DNA of 64,000 bases, from positions 1 to 64,000 of the forward strand of contig CAVWAL010000010.1 of assembly GCA_963752935.1 (NCBI GenBank). The letters are read 5' to 3'. The translations under genes and the position numbers were made by a program. The stretch's first letter is position 1. Each line of letters starts with the position of its first letter. Positions 53,502 to 62,517 of the stretch are shown here, one piece after another. The notes beneath the pieces are model-generated. The model was given only the letters and a program-made list of their open reading frames with translations, was not told the origin of the DNA and did no database searches. This DNA comes from RI-153 sp963752935 (GTDB lineage Bacteria > Chloroflexota > Anaerolineae > Caldilineales > Caldilineaceae).

Positions 53502-54052
53502 TGGTTCGGCATCTGGAACTGATCGACCTCAAAGGCCGCCTTGGCGAAGGAGAGCGTATAGCTGAAGGTGGTGCTTGTGAAGGTGGGCAGATTGTAGTAG
53601 TAGGGAATGTCGAACACGACATTCCAGTTGTCGGGGTTTTTGTGGACGATGTTGGTGGTCACCGGCACAGTGAAAGTGATGGCGTTGCTTGCAATGTAGC
53701 CGAGACCGGGCTCGCGCAGTTCGACGATGGGTGCGTCCTGCTGCACCAGATCGGGATTCTCTTCGGCGTCCACCTCGATGATCAAATCGCGGGCGTAGAG
53801 ATAGCCCGTCAGCGCCGTGACGATCTTGGTGCCGACGGTGCAGTCGTCGTTTTCGTCGCCCAACGCCTCCTTCGAACTGCTGTCCAGGGCGCAGAGGAGC
53901 GTGAGAGAAGGCGTCGAGCACGCCAACAGCGCCACCAGGATCAAGCCCGACCACAGAGGCACGAAAGGATGGCCAGCAACACCAGGTAGATGGTCATGGC
54001 AAGACGCCGGCCAGGGCGGCGTTAAAGGCTGGGCTGCCCCATTTGGCCCCAC
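52913..54052 (-). CDS. Fragment of the giant surface protein: membrane segment and beta region
   Basis: The genuine part is about 53950-53400: LVALLACSTPSLTLLCALDS, then VTALTGYLYARDLIIEVDAEENP, TFTVPVTTNIVHKNPDNWNVV and TAYQEPTITDLYLSPG. The frame is then lost; SPGSTVAIDYWFNMAYALPA continues in another frame. Beyond about 53400 this open frame is a shadow of the TSP3 coding sequence. Upstream, 54000-54300 encodes hydrophobic helices (INLVNIVIGLYQPIKSAAAWAM). Confidence 0.5.
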   Translation of the reverse strand: MGPNGAAQPLTPPWPASCHDHLPGVAGHPFVPLWSGLILVALLACSTPSLTLLCALDSSSKEALGDENDDCTVGTKIVTALTGYLYARDLIIEVDAEENPDLVQQDAPIVELREPGLGYIASNAITFTVPVTTNIVHKNPDNWNVVFDIPYYYNLPTFTSTTFSYTLSFAKAAFEVDQFQMPNQWTIVSSVPTTDYGVPWHKRTATAYQEPTITDLYLSPGINRRHRLLVQHGLCPARLRMLDGGLHPRLQTGDGTGRRSRPSSTARRTTSSPTLLANSSPPPTAPAADSGWPGMPTSPRCGTPTATASSPRRWPASTPTTPNPIPTSTASATALNWNSAWRACVWPPTNGTPTATASPTPRRSSTAPIRLTPTPTTTG

Positions 54053-55070
54053 TGCTCAGCATGGGCCGATGAAGATCCCCCATACAATGGCGATCGCCAC
54101 GGCCGTACCGATGGCGGCGCCTCGGCCGAGTGGCCCCGGCAAACGAGGAGTTGCCTTTGAGCACCGATCCCCAGCCGGCAACCATGGCCCACGCCGCCGC
54201 CGATTTGATAGGCTGATAGAGGCCGATCACGATGTTGACGAGATTGATGCTGGCGCTGGCGATCTGCGCGACCTCGTTGTCGGGCCAGATCAGCCCGGCC
54301 AGCACACCAAGAGACGGCGGCGCAGGAGCACACGATGGCCTTCGCCCGAATCTGGCTCGCCCACTTACTGCCGCTGCTCGATGCTGGAAAAGGCGTCTTT
54401 GCCGTCTCCGGCCGGAATCGCGGAGCAGTTCGATTGCCCAGCGGAAATCGGGGTTGCGCCTGACCAGGATCGAGAGTCGGTTTCGCCGATCGTCTTCAGG
54501 GGCGTCGACGTGGTAAAGTAGAACTGTTGATCATGGTGTCGCCGGCGAAGGCCAGGGTTTGCCCATTGCCCGCCGTGGCGCGGTCAAATTGCTGCGCAGT
54601 TCGAATCCGCCGGCGGTGTGTCATTGACGATCATCTGTCCGTCGGTCGGGCACCATGCTGTCGCCCCGTTCAGCAGAGACAGATAGTAGATGCGCATGGT
54701 GATCAGTCGCCCATCGATCACCGGCTGCGTTTCCGCCGGGTGAGCCGCTTCCATCTGCGGGGCGATAGCGCCGTTCCATTTCGTAGCCCACTTCGGCCTG
54801 ATCACAGGCGGCCCAGGTGGTGGCGACGTTGTCTGAGCCGGGCTGCACGCAGAAAGTGCTCCACTTTACCGAATGGACCAGGTGGGTCTGGAGCGCCGTC
54901 GCCGGCGTGGGCGACAGGTTGAAGGCAAGGCCGGCGCTGTTCAGCGTGACATAGGTGCTGCCGCCAGGGGCTTGCAGTTCGTCCAGACCAAGGGCGCGAT
55001 GGGAGGCTTCCTGGGCGTAGAGCAGCGTGGGGGTGATGGGTCCACGGTTCTCGAAGACGGCGAGCAGCTT

Positions 55071-56234
55071 CTATGTTTCGGTCATCGAGGTGGCGGCGAC
55101 AGCCCAATCCTGGCTGTCGTATTGGCGGGTGGCCACCGTAAGCCCGTTAAAGATACCCCAGTTGTAGTCGCCTGGTGCGCCGCCGCCATTTTTGATGCGG
55201 TCGAAGCGGCTCTCCAACTGCGCCACGTTGACGTCGGCCTGTTTGTCGTTGTCGGCGTCCTTGGCGGCGAGGAAGGTCTCATCCAGCCCATAGGCCAACG
55301 GCCAGAGCATGTCGTCGCTGTTAGGGCGGGGATCGACCTCGGGATCCTCGTAGAAGATGCCCAACTTCACGCCGCGGTCCTCGGTGATATTGGCCCCGGT
55401 GACGATCCAGTCGTCTTCGTAGCGCTGCACCACCTGGGTGCGGTTGAAGAAGAGACCGGGGACGGCACTGTAGACCTTGATCGCGTCATCCTGCAGACGC
55501 AAGACGTAGATTTTGGTCTTGTCCTTTAGCTGCCAGTAGGTGCCCGCGGTCAGAGTTGTCACCTCGGCCTTGCCGCTCAAGGCGAATCCGGCGCCGGAGA
55601 AGGCCGTGCCGATGGCGGCAGAAATCGCCTCAGCGTCCAGCGAGCTGCTGTTGGTAGCCGCGATATTGAACAGATAGGGGTCGCTGCCGTCGGCAGTGGC
55701 GCAGCCGGCCCCCACAGACTCGCTGTCGCTGGGATCGCAGGGAATGTCCATCAGCACTTCTACCGTCCACACCATGCGCATCTGGTGTGGCACCGTCCAC
55801 GCGGCGCCGGTGCCCAGGTAGGGCAGCCGGGTCTGGAAGGCTTCGCGCATGCCTGTGCTGGGGTCGGTGACCAGATTGAGGGGCACGTAGAGCGTGATGC
55901 CGGTGGGCGTGCCGGTGGCGGTGCCGTCGTTGGTGCTGGTCATCACGCTGATGCCGTAGACGCGCAGATCCTTTTCGGGCGGCAGGTGATATTGAGAGAG
56001 ATCCACGCCGCCATTGCCGGGCACGAAGATCTCCAGATTGGGCTTCAGGCGCATGTCGCCATAGTTGTCGGAGACCGCAGCCTCGCTTGTGCTGGAGATA
56101 TAATTGCTCACCACCAGATTCTGGGCGAAGGTCTGGTTGTCCCAATCCTGCACCTGCCCCTTGCGGTCCGCCGGCCAGTCGAGGACATTGTAGATGTAGC
56201 GCAGGTGACTCCCGTATTGTGGGCGCACCTGCAA
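55071..56234 (-). CDS. Fragment of the giant surface protein ending at an in-frame TAG
   Basis: About 387 codons of good coding sequence without recognised domain (VRPQYGSHLRYIYNVLDWPA at the start, VFYEDPE-like acidic turns, DADNDKQADVNVAQLESRF near the end). TAG at 55073-55071 ends it, but the same frame continues beyond as KLLAVFENRGPITPTLLYAQEA to about 54740, so this is a nonsense change rather than a natural end. Confidence 0.6.
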   Translation of the reverse strand: MQVRPQYGSHLRYIYNVLDWPADRKGQVQDWDNQTFAQNLVVSNYISSTSEAAVSDNYGDMRLKPNLEIFVPGNGGVDLSQYHLPPEKDLRVYGISVMTSTNDGTATGTPTGITLYVPLNLVTDPSTGMREAFQTRLPYLGTGAAWTVPHQMRMVWTVEVLMDIPCDPSDSESVGAGCATADGSDPYLFNIAATNSSSLDAEAISAAIGTAFSGAGFALSGKAEVTTLTAGTYWQLKDKTKIYVLRLQDDAIKVYSAVPGLFFNRTQVVQRYEDDWIVTGANITEDRGVKLGIFYEDPEVDPRPNSDDMLWPLAYGLDETFLAAKDADNDKQADVNVAQLESRFDRIKNGGGAPGDYNWGIFNGLTVATRQYDSQDWAVAATSMTET

Positions 56235-56501
56235 TCGAGGAAGGCGGTCCTGCCTGGTTCAATGCCGTTGAGGCTGAACGGGAAGGGCGCCTTCGACGTG
56301 AGACCATAGACCGTTGTGGTAGCGGTGAAGGGTGAAAGATCGACGTTGTCGGGGATGCCGTCGCCGTCGTTGTCCATGTCGTAGAGATCGGGGGTGCCAT
56401 CGTTGTCGGTGTCACGGTGCCACGCCGGGCGTTGCGCCCCGCTCGATCAGATCGGCGAGCCCGTCTTTGTTGGTGTCGGGCTGAAGCGGATCGGTGTGCC
56501 A

Positions 56502-57728
56502 TCAGCTTACCGTTGGGAGCGGGAAGCCATCGATCTCCGCCTTGTCGTTGAGGCCGTCATTGTCGGTGTCGTGCATTGTTGGGATCGGTGCCCAGCCCAA
56601 CCTCCTGAAAATCGGAGAGCAAGTCGGTGTCCGAGTCGGGTCATGGGTTTGGTGAAGCCGGACCTTCACCTCTACACAGTCGCTGAGGCCGTCCTTGTCG
56701 CTGTCGGCGAGGTTGGGATTGGTAGGCGGCACGAGGGCGGCTTCCTCGGCGTTGGTGAGACCGTCGCCGTCGGGATCGGTGGCGGCACCGGGGCTGATAC
56801 ACTCGGGGCCGGTGGCTTCCGCGGTCACAGCGCGTGGGGCGGCGGACGGGCCGGCGGCGTCGTTGGCCGTCAACTTGTCCATGGGGTTGGCGCGGGGATC
56901 GAAGGTGCTCTCTGAGGCGATGGTGCGCAGGCTGCGCGCCACGTCCACTTCGGCCTGATTGCTTTCCAGCGCAGCGGCCTGTGCCGTCTGCCCATCCAAA
57001 AAGCGCAGCATGGGCAGGTTGGAAACCAGCGGCGTCACCACCAGCAGGATGCTCATGCTCACGGCCACGCCGCCCTGCACCACCTGTCTGCGCCGGAAGA
57101 AGACCAATCCCAGCGCGCCACCGCCGATGGTCAGCAACAGCAGCGTCGTCGCCAGCCAGGGCGAGAGGATCGGCCAGAGCAGGTCAGGACGCGCCAACGC
57201 AGTCAACGGAGACGATGCAGGCTGTGCATACTCGAAAAAGCTGACGGCGATTTGGGCAGAAACGCTTTCCTGGCGCTGCGGCGGGAAGTGCAGATTGAGG
57301 ATCTGGCGCAGCGGCAAGCCATCCTCGCCCACCCAGAGTTCGCCGTCGCCCGTCATCTGCGCGTTGTAGGGCGACACCTCCAACTGCACGTTGGGGGGCA
57401 GTTCACCGCGGGCCATCATCGCCTTCTGCATCTGATCGCGGCTGTAGCGGGCAAATGCCGGGCCGTCGATGGTAAAGGCGTAGCGGGTGTAGGTGAGATC
57501 GTGTTTGGTCTCTGTACCCAGCAGACGCACATCGCGCATGGCCGCCAGATAGGCGAGGAAGTCCCCTTGCGGCGCGTAGCCGTCGGTGAAGCCCGTGCTC
57601 TCTTGCCAGGGACCGTTGCCGCGGCGCGTACGTGTCTTGCCGTCGGCTACCACCACCTCCATACCGCTTTCGGGTACGAGGACGCTGCCACCCTGGTCCA
57701 GGCTGTCGGTCCACAGCTTCATCTGCAT
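56502..57728 (-). CDS. Fragment of the giant surface protein: N-terminal domain, membrane segments, first TSP3 repeats
   Basis: About 408 codons. A beta-rich lipoprotein-carrier-like region (MKLWTDSLDQGGSVLVPESG to SVSAQIAVSFFEYAQP) precedes two hydrophobic segments (LLWPILSPWLATTLLLLTIG, GVAVSMSILLVVTPLVSNLP). TSP3 repeats follow: DPDGDGLTNAEEAALVPPTNP, DSDKDGLSDCVEV and DTDNDGLNDKAEIDGFPLP. Between the last two the frame is disturbed; DSDTDLLSDFQEVGLGTDP lies in another frame at about 56660-56600. Confidence 0.65.
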   Translation of the reverse strand: MQMKLWTDSLDQGGSVLVPESGMEVVVADGKTRTRRGNGPWQESTGFTDGYAPQGDFLAYLAAMRDVRLLGTETKHDLTYTRYAFTIDGPAFARYSRDQMQKAMMARGELPPNVQLEVSPYNAQMTGDGELWVGEDGLPLRQILNLHFPPQRQESVSAQIAVSFFEYAQPASSPLTALARPDLLWPILSPWLATTLLLLTIGGGALGLVFFRRRQVVQGGVAVSMSILLVVTPLVSNLPMLRFLDGQTAQAAALESNQAEVDVARSLRTIASESTFDPRANPMDKLTANDAAGPSAAPRAVTAEATGPECISPGAATDPDGDGLTNAEEAALVPPTNPNLADSDKDGLSDCVEVKVRLHQTHDPTRTPTCSPIFRRLGWAPIPTMHDTDNDGLNDKAEIDGFPLPTVS

Positions 57729-58029
57729 CGACTGAGCGCGCAGATCGGTCTCGTCCTTCGAGATAGACCTGCTCCTGCGTGCTGCGCCGGCCCACGTTGG
57801 TCAACGTGGCCTCGGGGACGGTGACCTGGATCACGTCGCTGGAGAAGTGGTAGCTGCCACTTTCCTGTGCGCGCCGCCAGGCCGCTTCCACGACGGCGGC
57901 GGCGTCTGCCGGTTCAGCGGCGGCGGAACGACCCACGCCGATCAGAATGGCGGTCAGCGACGCGCCCAACAGCAACGCAAACAGGGCGACGATCCACAAA
58001 CGGTTACGGCGATGGGAGGGCAGGGTCAT
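57403..58029 (-). CDS. N-terminal fragment of the giant surface protein with signal sequence
   Basis: From ATG 58029 (GGAG seven bases upstream): basic MTLPSHRRNRLW, a hydrophobic LFALLLGASLTAILIGVG and an AAAEPA cleavage-like region, then VVEAAWRRAQESGSYHFSSD, reminiscent of LolA/LppX-like lipoprotein-binding domains. The true frame is lost at about 57755 after QVYLE and continues as DETDLRAQSMQMKLW in the next fragment; the remainder of this open frame to 57403 is shadow. Confidence 0.6.
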   Translation of the reverse strand: MTLPSHRRNRLWIVALFALLLGASLTAILIGVGRSAAAEPADAAAVVEAAWRRAQESGSYHFSSDVIQVTVPEATLTNVGRRSTQEQVYLEGRDRSARSVDADEAVDRQPGPGWQRPRTRKRYGGGGSRRQDTYAPRQRSLAREHGLHRRLRAARGLPRLSGGHARCASAGYRDQTRSHLHPLRLYHRRPGICPLQPRSDAEGDDGPR

Positions 58030-58101
58030 GGGTACTCCATTGTCAAGGTAGGATGATTCCAACTGGACGCGGATTGATGAAAAGTCTTTTCGGTTGTTGC
58101 A

Positions 58102-58146
58102 GGATACGCTATTGGCGCTTCACGAGCGCTTCACCGGCGCTTCGCA
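58102..58146 (-). promoter_or_regulatory. Three 11-bp direct repeats plus -10 box upstream of the giant gene
   Basis: On the plus strand TGGCGCTTCAC, GAGCGCTTCAC and CGGCGCTTCGC are contiguous at 58114-58146, each 11 bp, one helical turn. On the minus strand they are followed by ATAGCG and TATCCT (58107-58102). Eleven-base direct repeats overlapping the -35 position are how OmpR/PhoB-type activators bind. The start codon is 73 bases further. Confidence 0.55.
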
Positions 58147-58323
58147 GGGGAGAAAGTAAGAGATTTGACGGATCCAGGCCATGTTGCCGTCGTTCCACGC
58201 GCATGGCATGGGCGTTTCAGCGGGCAGAACCCGGTAGAAGCTGGAAGAAGTGGGGGGGTACTGGTTCCCATTCTCCGCCCAGTTGCCAAAAGACGCAACT
58301 AAGGACACCCCGGGGACGTATAA

Positions 58324-58554
58324 CTAACCTTTACCCAGAAGGTGGGTGTGAAGAGCGGATTCGTTTTGACCCGATTGGTACGGGCACGAGGGGGATGGGG
58401 GCGACGTCTCGCCCATCGTCGCAGATCTCCGTCCCATCCCCCTCATGCCCCGACAACCGGCCCAATATCACGAGGTAGTATCCCGGCCGTAGAACCCAGA
58501 TCGGCCGCTGTGTGCCAAGCCTGTGCCGACCGCGGACTTGTGGGTAAAGGCTAG
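58324..58554 (-). mobile_element. 231-bp MITE-like element, copy 2 (inverted)
   Basis: The ends are CTAACCTTTACCCA (58324-58337) and TGGGTAAAGGCTAG (58541-58554). Its reverse complement matches 41881-42109 almost throughout. It sits between the divergent promoter region of the giant gene and the 3' end of the GH31 gene. Flanks are ACGTATAA and ACGTTTTT, so a short ACGT target duplication is possible but unproven. Confidence 0.8.
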
Positions 58555-58591
58555 ACGTTTTTCACGGGTGGAGTTGGAGGGGGGTCGTCAA

Positions 58592-60910
58592 CTACACCAA
58601 CAGAATGGACACCTCCGCCGCTTCGGGATCGACCGAGATCAGCGTGCCCATTGTGTTGCGTTCCGGCGTGCCGCCGGCGATGCCGTCAATGGCATCAATC
58701 CCCACCAACAGCACTTTCCACTGCTGTGCTTCCCCTTCCCACTGCACTTTGATCAGCGAGCCGCTACGCTGTATGCGGAAGCGCACGGCGACCGATCCGT
58801 TCAGATTGGGGATCACCGCCTCTGCCGTGCCACCGTCGGAAAGTTGGTAGAGACGCAGTGTGAAGTCCTGGCTGTAGGGGTAGTCGGGGCGCGTATCCTC
58901 GTTGCCGACGACGAGTGCGCTATTGGGGCGGACCAGCAGCGGCAGGCTCATGAAGTCATGTTGCTCACGTCGCCAGCGACCCCCTTCGATCACCTCACCG
59001 CTGAGGAGGTGTGTCCAGCGTCCTTGGGGCAGGTAGTAGTCAACGGTGCCCTCGTCGCTAAAGACAGGCGCCACCAGCAGCGATGGCCCCAGCATGTACT
59101 GCCGATCCAGCGTGTCACAGCCAGGGTCATCGGGGAATTCGAGCATCATGGGTCGCATGACGGGAATCCCTGATTCATGCGCCTGACGGGCGGCGTCGAA
59201 GAGATAGGGCATCAGACGGCACTTCAGCCGGGTGAAGTGTCGCAGCACATCCACCGATTCTTCGTCGAAGAGCCAGGGCACACGATAGGACTGGCTACCG
59301 TGCAAGCGGCTGTGCGACGAGAGCAGGCCGAAGGCACACCAACGTTTGTAGACGGCCGGCGGCGCCGTATGTTCAAAACCGCTGATGTCGTGGCTCCAGA
59401 AGCCGAAGCCACAGAGCGACAACGACAGACCGCCGCGCAGACTCTCGGCCATGGATTCAAAGGTTGCCGAGCTGTCACCGCCCCAATGCACCGGGAATTG
59501 CTGGCCACCGGTTGTGGCAGAACGGGCAAAGACCACGGCGTTGCCCCGGCCAAACTTCTCTTCGAGCAAATCAAAGACGATCTTGTTGTAGAGATAGCTG
59601 TAGTAGTTGTGCATCTTCAGCGGGTCCGAGCCATCATGGTAAACGACGTCGGTAGGGATGCGCTCACCAAAATCGGTCTTGAAGCAGTCCACACCCTGAT
59701 CGAGCAGGCCGCGCAGTTTGTCCTCAAACCAGCGGCAGGCAGCAGGATTGGTGAAATCAACCAGCCCCATGCCCGCCTGCCACATATCCCACTGCCAGAC
59801 ATCGCCATTTGGACGCCTGACCAGATAACCGTTTTCCATGCCCTCGTCGAACATGGGCGATTTTTGGGCGATGTAGGGGTTGATCCAAAGGCAGATGCGC
59901 AGCCCCCGATCCTTGAGGCGGCGCAGCATCGCTTCGGGATCGGGGAAGACACGGCGATCCCACTCCAAATCAACCCATTGGAATTCCTTCATCCAGAAGC
60001 AATCGAAGTGAAAGACATGCAGCGGCAGATCGCGGTCGGCCATGCCCTGAATGAAGCTTGTCACCGTCTCTTCGTCGTAGGAGGTGGTGAAGGAGGTGCT
60101 CAGCCACAGGCCAAAGGACCACGGCGGTGGCAGCGCCGGGCGACCGGTGAGCGCGGTGTAACGGGTCAGCACCTCCTTGGGGGTGGGGCCGTAGATCAGG
60201 AAGTAGTCGAGCGCTTCACCGGGCACGCTAAACTGCACCCGTTGCACCTTCTCCGAGCCAACCTCAAAAGAGACCTGTTCCGGGTGATTGACGAAGACGC
60301 CGTACCCGCGGTTGGTCATGTAAAAGGGGACGTTCTTATAGGCGAGTTCGCTGCTGGTGCCGCCGTCCTCGTTCCACATGTCCACCACCTGCCCGTTCTT
60401 GACATAGGGTGTGAAACGCTCGCCCAGGCCGTAGACAGACTCGCCCACGCCCAGGTTAAGCTGTTCATGGGCGAATTGGCCTGAGGGCGTATCGACGACG
60501 CCCAGCGCCTGGCGTCCGCTACTGGTGATCACCTTGTCGCCGTCCATAAAGTCGATGCGCCATGGATCACCCCTGGCGACGCGTACAGTCAGCGCGCCGC
60601 TGGTGAGGGTGGCGGCTTCGGCATCATCGCCGATCTGCACCGGCGTAGGCTGCGCCTGAAGATCAAAATTCGGTTCTCGGCGCCGGCGTCCTGTGTGATG
60701 CGCCATCTGCACGCGCACCACGTTGGGCAGCGGCGAGGTCAGCCGGATGGTCAGCAGCGGTTGATTCAACGTATCGCCCCGTTGAACAACCCGCCGCGTG
60801 GGCGCATAGATGGTCAATGCCTCCGCTTCGATCTTCACATCTTGCACCTGTACGGGAAACATGGGCGTGACACCGGGCCGCAACATCCAATACCCAGCAG
60901 TGAATTTCAT
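58592..60910 (-). CDS. yicI: GH31 alpha-xylosidase (YicI type)
   Basis: A 772-residue cytosolic glycoside hydrolase that releases alpha-linked xylose from isoprimeverose-like oligosaccharides. The N-terminal beta sandwich starts MKFTAGYWMLRPGV. The barrel carries the nucleophile in CFKTDFGERIP (D413) and the acid/base in HWGGDSSATFES (D479), matching E. coli YicI D416 and D482, and the length is nearly the same. HVFHFDCFWMKEFQWVDLEW and FWSHDISGFEHTAP are further GH31 signatures. ATG 60910 has AGAGACGAT upstream, a weak SD. It is monocistronic. Confidence 0.92.
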   Translation of the reverse strand: MKFTAGYWMLRPGVTPMFPVQVQDVKIEAEALTIYAPTRRVVQRGDTLNQPLLTIRLTSPLPNVVRVQMAHHTGRRRREPNFDLQAQPTPVQIGDDAEAATLTSGALTVRVARGDPWRIDFMDGDKVITSSGRQALGVVDTPSGQFAHEQLNLGVGESVYGLGERFTPYVKNGQVVDMWNEDGGTSSELAYKNVPFYMTNRGYGVFVNHPEQVSFEVGSEKVQRVQFSVPGEALDYFLIYGPTPKEVLTRYTALTGRPALPPPWSFGLWLSTSFTTSYDEETVTSFIQGMADRDLPLHVFHFDCFWMKEFQWVDLEWDRRVFPDPEAMLRRLKDRGLRICLWINPYIAQKSPMFDEGMENGYLVRRPNGDVWQWDMWQAGMGLVDFTNPAACRWFEDKLRGLLDQGVDCFKTDFGERIPTDVVYHDGSDPLKMHNYYSYLYNKIVFDLLEEKFGRGNAVVFARSATTGGQQFPVHWGGDSSATFESMAESLRGGLSLSLCGFGFWSHDISGFEHTAPPAVYKRWCAFGLLSSHSRLHGSQSYRVPWLFDEESVDVLRHFTRLKCRLMPYLFDAARQAHESGIPVMRPMMLEFPDDPGCDTLDRQYMLGPSLLVAPVFSDEGTVDYYLPQGRWTHLLSGEVIEGGRWRREQHDFMSLPLLVRPNSALVVGNEDTRPDYPYSQDFTLRLYQLSDGGTAEAVIPNLNGSVAVRFRIQRSGSLIKVQWEGEAQQWKVLLVGIDAIDGIAGGTPERNTMGTLISVDPEAAEVSILLV

Positions 60911-61095
60911 GATCGTCTCTTTCTTTGTGTCGTGTAACAGTTTAGCCCGCAGACGTTGGAAAACCTGATCAAATTCCTTCGCTCAAACGATAGCATAGCT
61001 CAATGCCGACTGCCAGTGAGAGGCAGCCATGGCGTCTACTTCAGATTCAGTATGTGGTCTATACGTTCTCTACGGCCAATCCTTACACCTTTACC

Positions 61096-61507
61096 GCCAC
61101 AGAGAACACAGAGAGCACATAGATAGGTACGTTTCTCTCTTCTTCTTTGCGATCTTTGTGTTCTTTGTGGCCGATCCTACCGGTGCATTTGATATGATTC
61201 TGGGCGTCCGGTGTAGGGATGGGCCTCCGTGCCCATCCGTCCGTGGCAGACGGGCGCAGCAAGCGGCGCCCCTACAGGTAAAGCCAGATGTCGTGATAGG
61301 TGCCACAGAGAACACAGAGAGCACATAGATAGGTACGTTTCTCTCTTCTTCTTTGCGATCTTTGTGTTCTTTGTGGCCGATCCTACCGGTGCATTTGATA
61401 TGATTCTGGGCGTCCGGTGTAGGGATGGGCCTCCGTGCCCATCCGTCCGTGGCAGACGGGCGCAGCAAGCGGCGCCCCTACAGGTAAAGCCAGATGTCGT
61501 GATAGGT
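61096..61507 (+). repeat. 206-bp tandem duplication, non-coding
   Basis: Copy 1 61096-61301 and copy 2 61302-61507 look identical; a degenerate third start (GCCACAG) follows at 61508 and a diverged piece at 61528. Each unit combines two dispersed palindromes: CCACAGAGAACACAGAG with TTTGTGTTCTTTGTGG, and TAGGGATGGGCCTCCGTGCC with CATCCGT. The whole 60911-61706 gap between genes holds nothing else I can support. Confidence 0.9.
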
Positions 61508-61706
61508 GCCACAGGAACGCCTTCATGGCCACAGAGAGCATATAGATACATGCTCTCCTTTCTGCACTGTGGTCTATACGTTCTTTGTGCCGATCCCCGT
61601 ATCCGCGTTCACTCTTTGCATTGGCCGAAAGCGACCGGAACGACGATAATGTGGAGAGCGTGCCGGTCACAGCCAAACGACAGATACCACCACGGGGGGA
61701 AGTGTG

Positions 61707-62513
61707 ATGTCCGACAATATGACCATTTACCGCGACCTCGACTACGCGGGCAACGGATACAGACGCCAAAGGCTCGATCTCTACCTGCCGCCGGCCGCCG
61801 GTCCCCTGCCCCTACTGATCTGGGTCCACGGTGGCGCCTTTCGTATGGGCAGCAAGGCCGACAAGGTGCCGCTCTCCTATGTAGAGGACGGTTTCGCCGT
61901 CGCCAGCCTCAACTATCGTTTGAGCCAACAGGCCCTCTTCCCCGCCCAAATTGTCGACGTGAAAGCAGCCGTGCGCTGGCTACGCGCCCACGCCGCTGCG
62001 TACAACATCGATCCCAATCGCTTCGGCGCCTGGGGCGAATCTGCGGGCGGTCATCTGGTGGCGATGCTCGGCGTCAGCGGCCACGTCACCGAGTTTGAGG
62101 TAGGCGAACACCTCAATGTATCCAGCCACGTACAGGCTGTGGTCGATCACTTTGGCCCTACCGACTTCCTGCAAATGGACGCGCATCGCCTGGCCGGCGG
62201 CATGGTCCACGATGTCGCCGATTCGCCCGAGTCTGAACTGGTGGGCGGTCCTATCCAGGAGCACCCCGAGCGTGTGGCCGCCGCCAACCCCGTCACCTAT
62301 GTGCGCGGGGACGCAGCGCCTTTCCTCATCGTCCACGGCGACCAGGATCCGCTCGTGCCCTACCATCAGAGCGTGTTGCTAAAGGCCGCGCTCGAATCCG
62401 CCGGCGTTCCCGTCAGCTTCTACACAGTGGCCGGCGAAGGGCATGGGAACTTCCGCGACCCTGAGGTGGCGGTGATGACGAGGGACTTCCTGCTCAAGCA
62501 TCTGAAGGGATAA
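61707..62513 (+). CDS. Alpha/beta hydrolase, esterase/lipase HSL-like
   Basis: A 268-residue serine hydrolase. Oxyanion motif HGGAF (residues about 40-44), nucleophile S112 in GESAGG, Asp in HGDQDPLVPY and His in EGHGNF complete the triad. The HGG box places it with carboxylesterases such as BD-FAE and hormone-sensitive-lipase-like enzymes acting on short acyl or feruloyl/acetyl esters of sugars. GGGGGGAAGTG precedes ATG 61707; a GTG at 61704 is an alternative. The HisD-family gene starts four bases after its stop, so they form an operon. Confidence 0.88.
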   Translation: MSDNMTIYRDLDYAGNGYRRQRLDLYLPPAAGPLPLLIWVHGGAFRMGSKADKVPLSYVEDGFAVASLNYRLSQQALFPAQIVDVKAAVRWLRAHAAAYNIDPNRFGAWGESAGGHLVAMLGVSGHVTEFEVGEHLNVSSHVQAVVDHFGPTDFLQMDAHRLAGGMVHDVADSPESELVGGPIQEHPERVAAANPVTYVRGDAAPFLIVHGDQDPLVPYHQSVLLKAALESAGVPVSFYTVAGEGHGNFRDPEVAVMTRDFLLKHLKG

Positions 62514-62517
62514 ATAG

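Larger units (their letters stand above)
46390..58029 (-). pseudogene. Giant surface protein gene (about 3,880 codons), broken by many frameshifts and a stop
   Basis: One gene can be followed in overlapping frames from ATG 58029 to TGA 46390. Order: signal peptide, a beta-rich domain, two membrane segments, calcium-binding TSP3 repeats, large extracellular regions, more TSP3 repeats, two LamG domains, Ig-like parts, Calx-beta, a Thr/Pro stalk and a twin LPLIQR/LPALARE end. Frame changes lie near 57755, 56600-56670, 56510, 56400, 56240, 53400-54620 (several), 53285, 51340, 49885/49780 (compensating) and 49186. TAG at 55071-55073 interrupts a frame that otherwise continues TET(stop)KLLAVFENRGP. 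Damage is dense at 53.2-56.7 kb and absent from long parts elsewhere. Separate entries below describe the pieces. Confidence 0.75.

Noticed and set aside
59177..60484. Plus-strand 435-codon frame over the GH31 gene
   Set aside because: Exact antisense of the alpha-xylosidase barrel; no SD and no family features.
61019..62098. Plus-strand frames across the 206-bp tandem repeat into the esterase gene
   Set aside because: They encode the same low-complexity peptide twice because of the DNA repeat and then a shadow of the esterase; no gene evidence.
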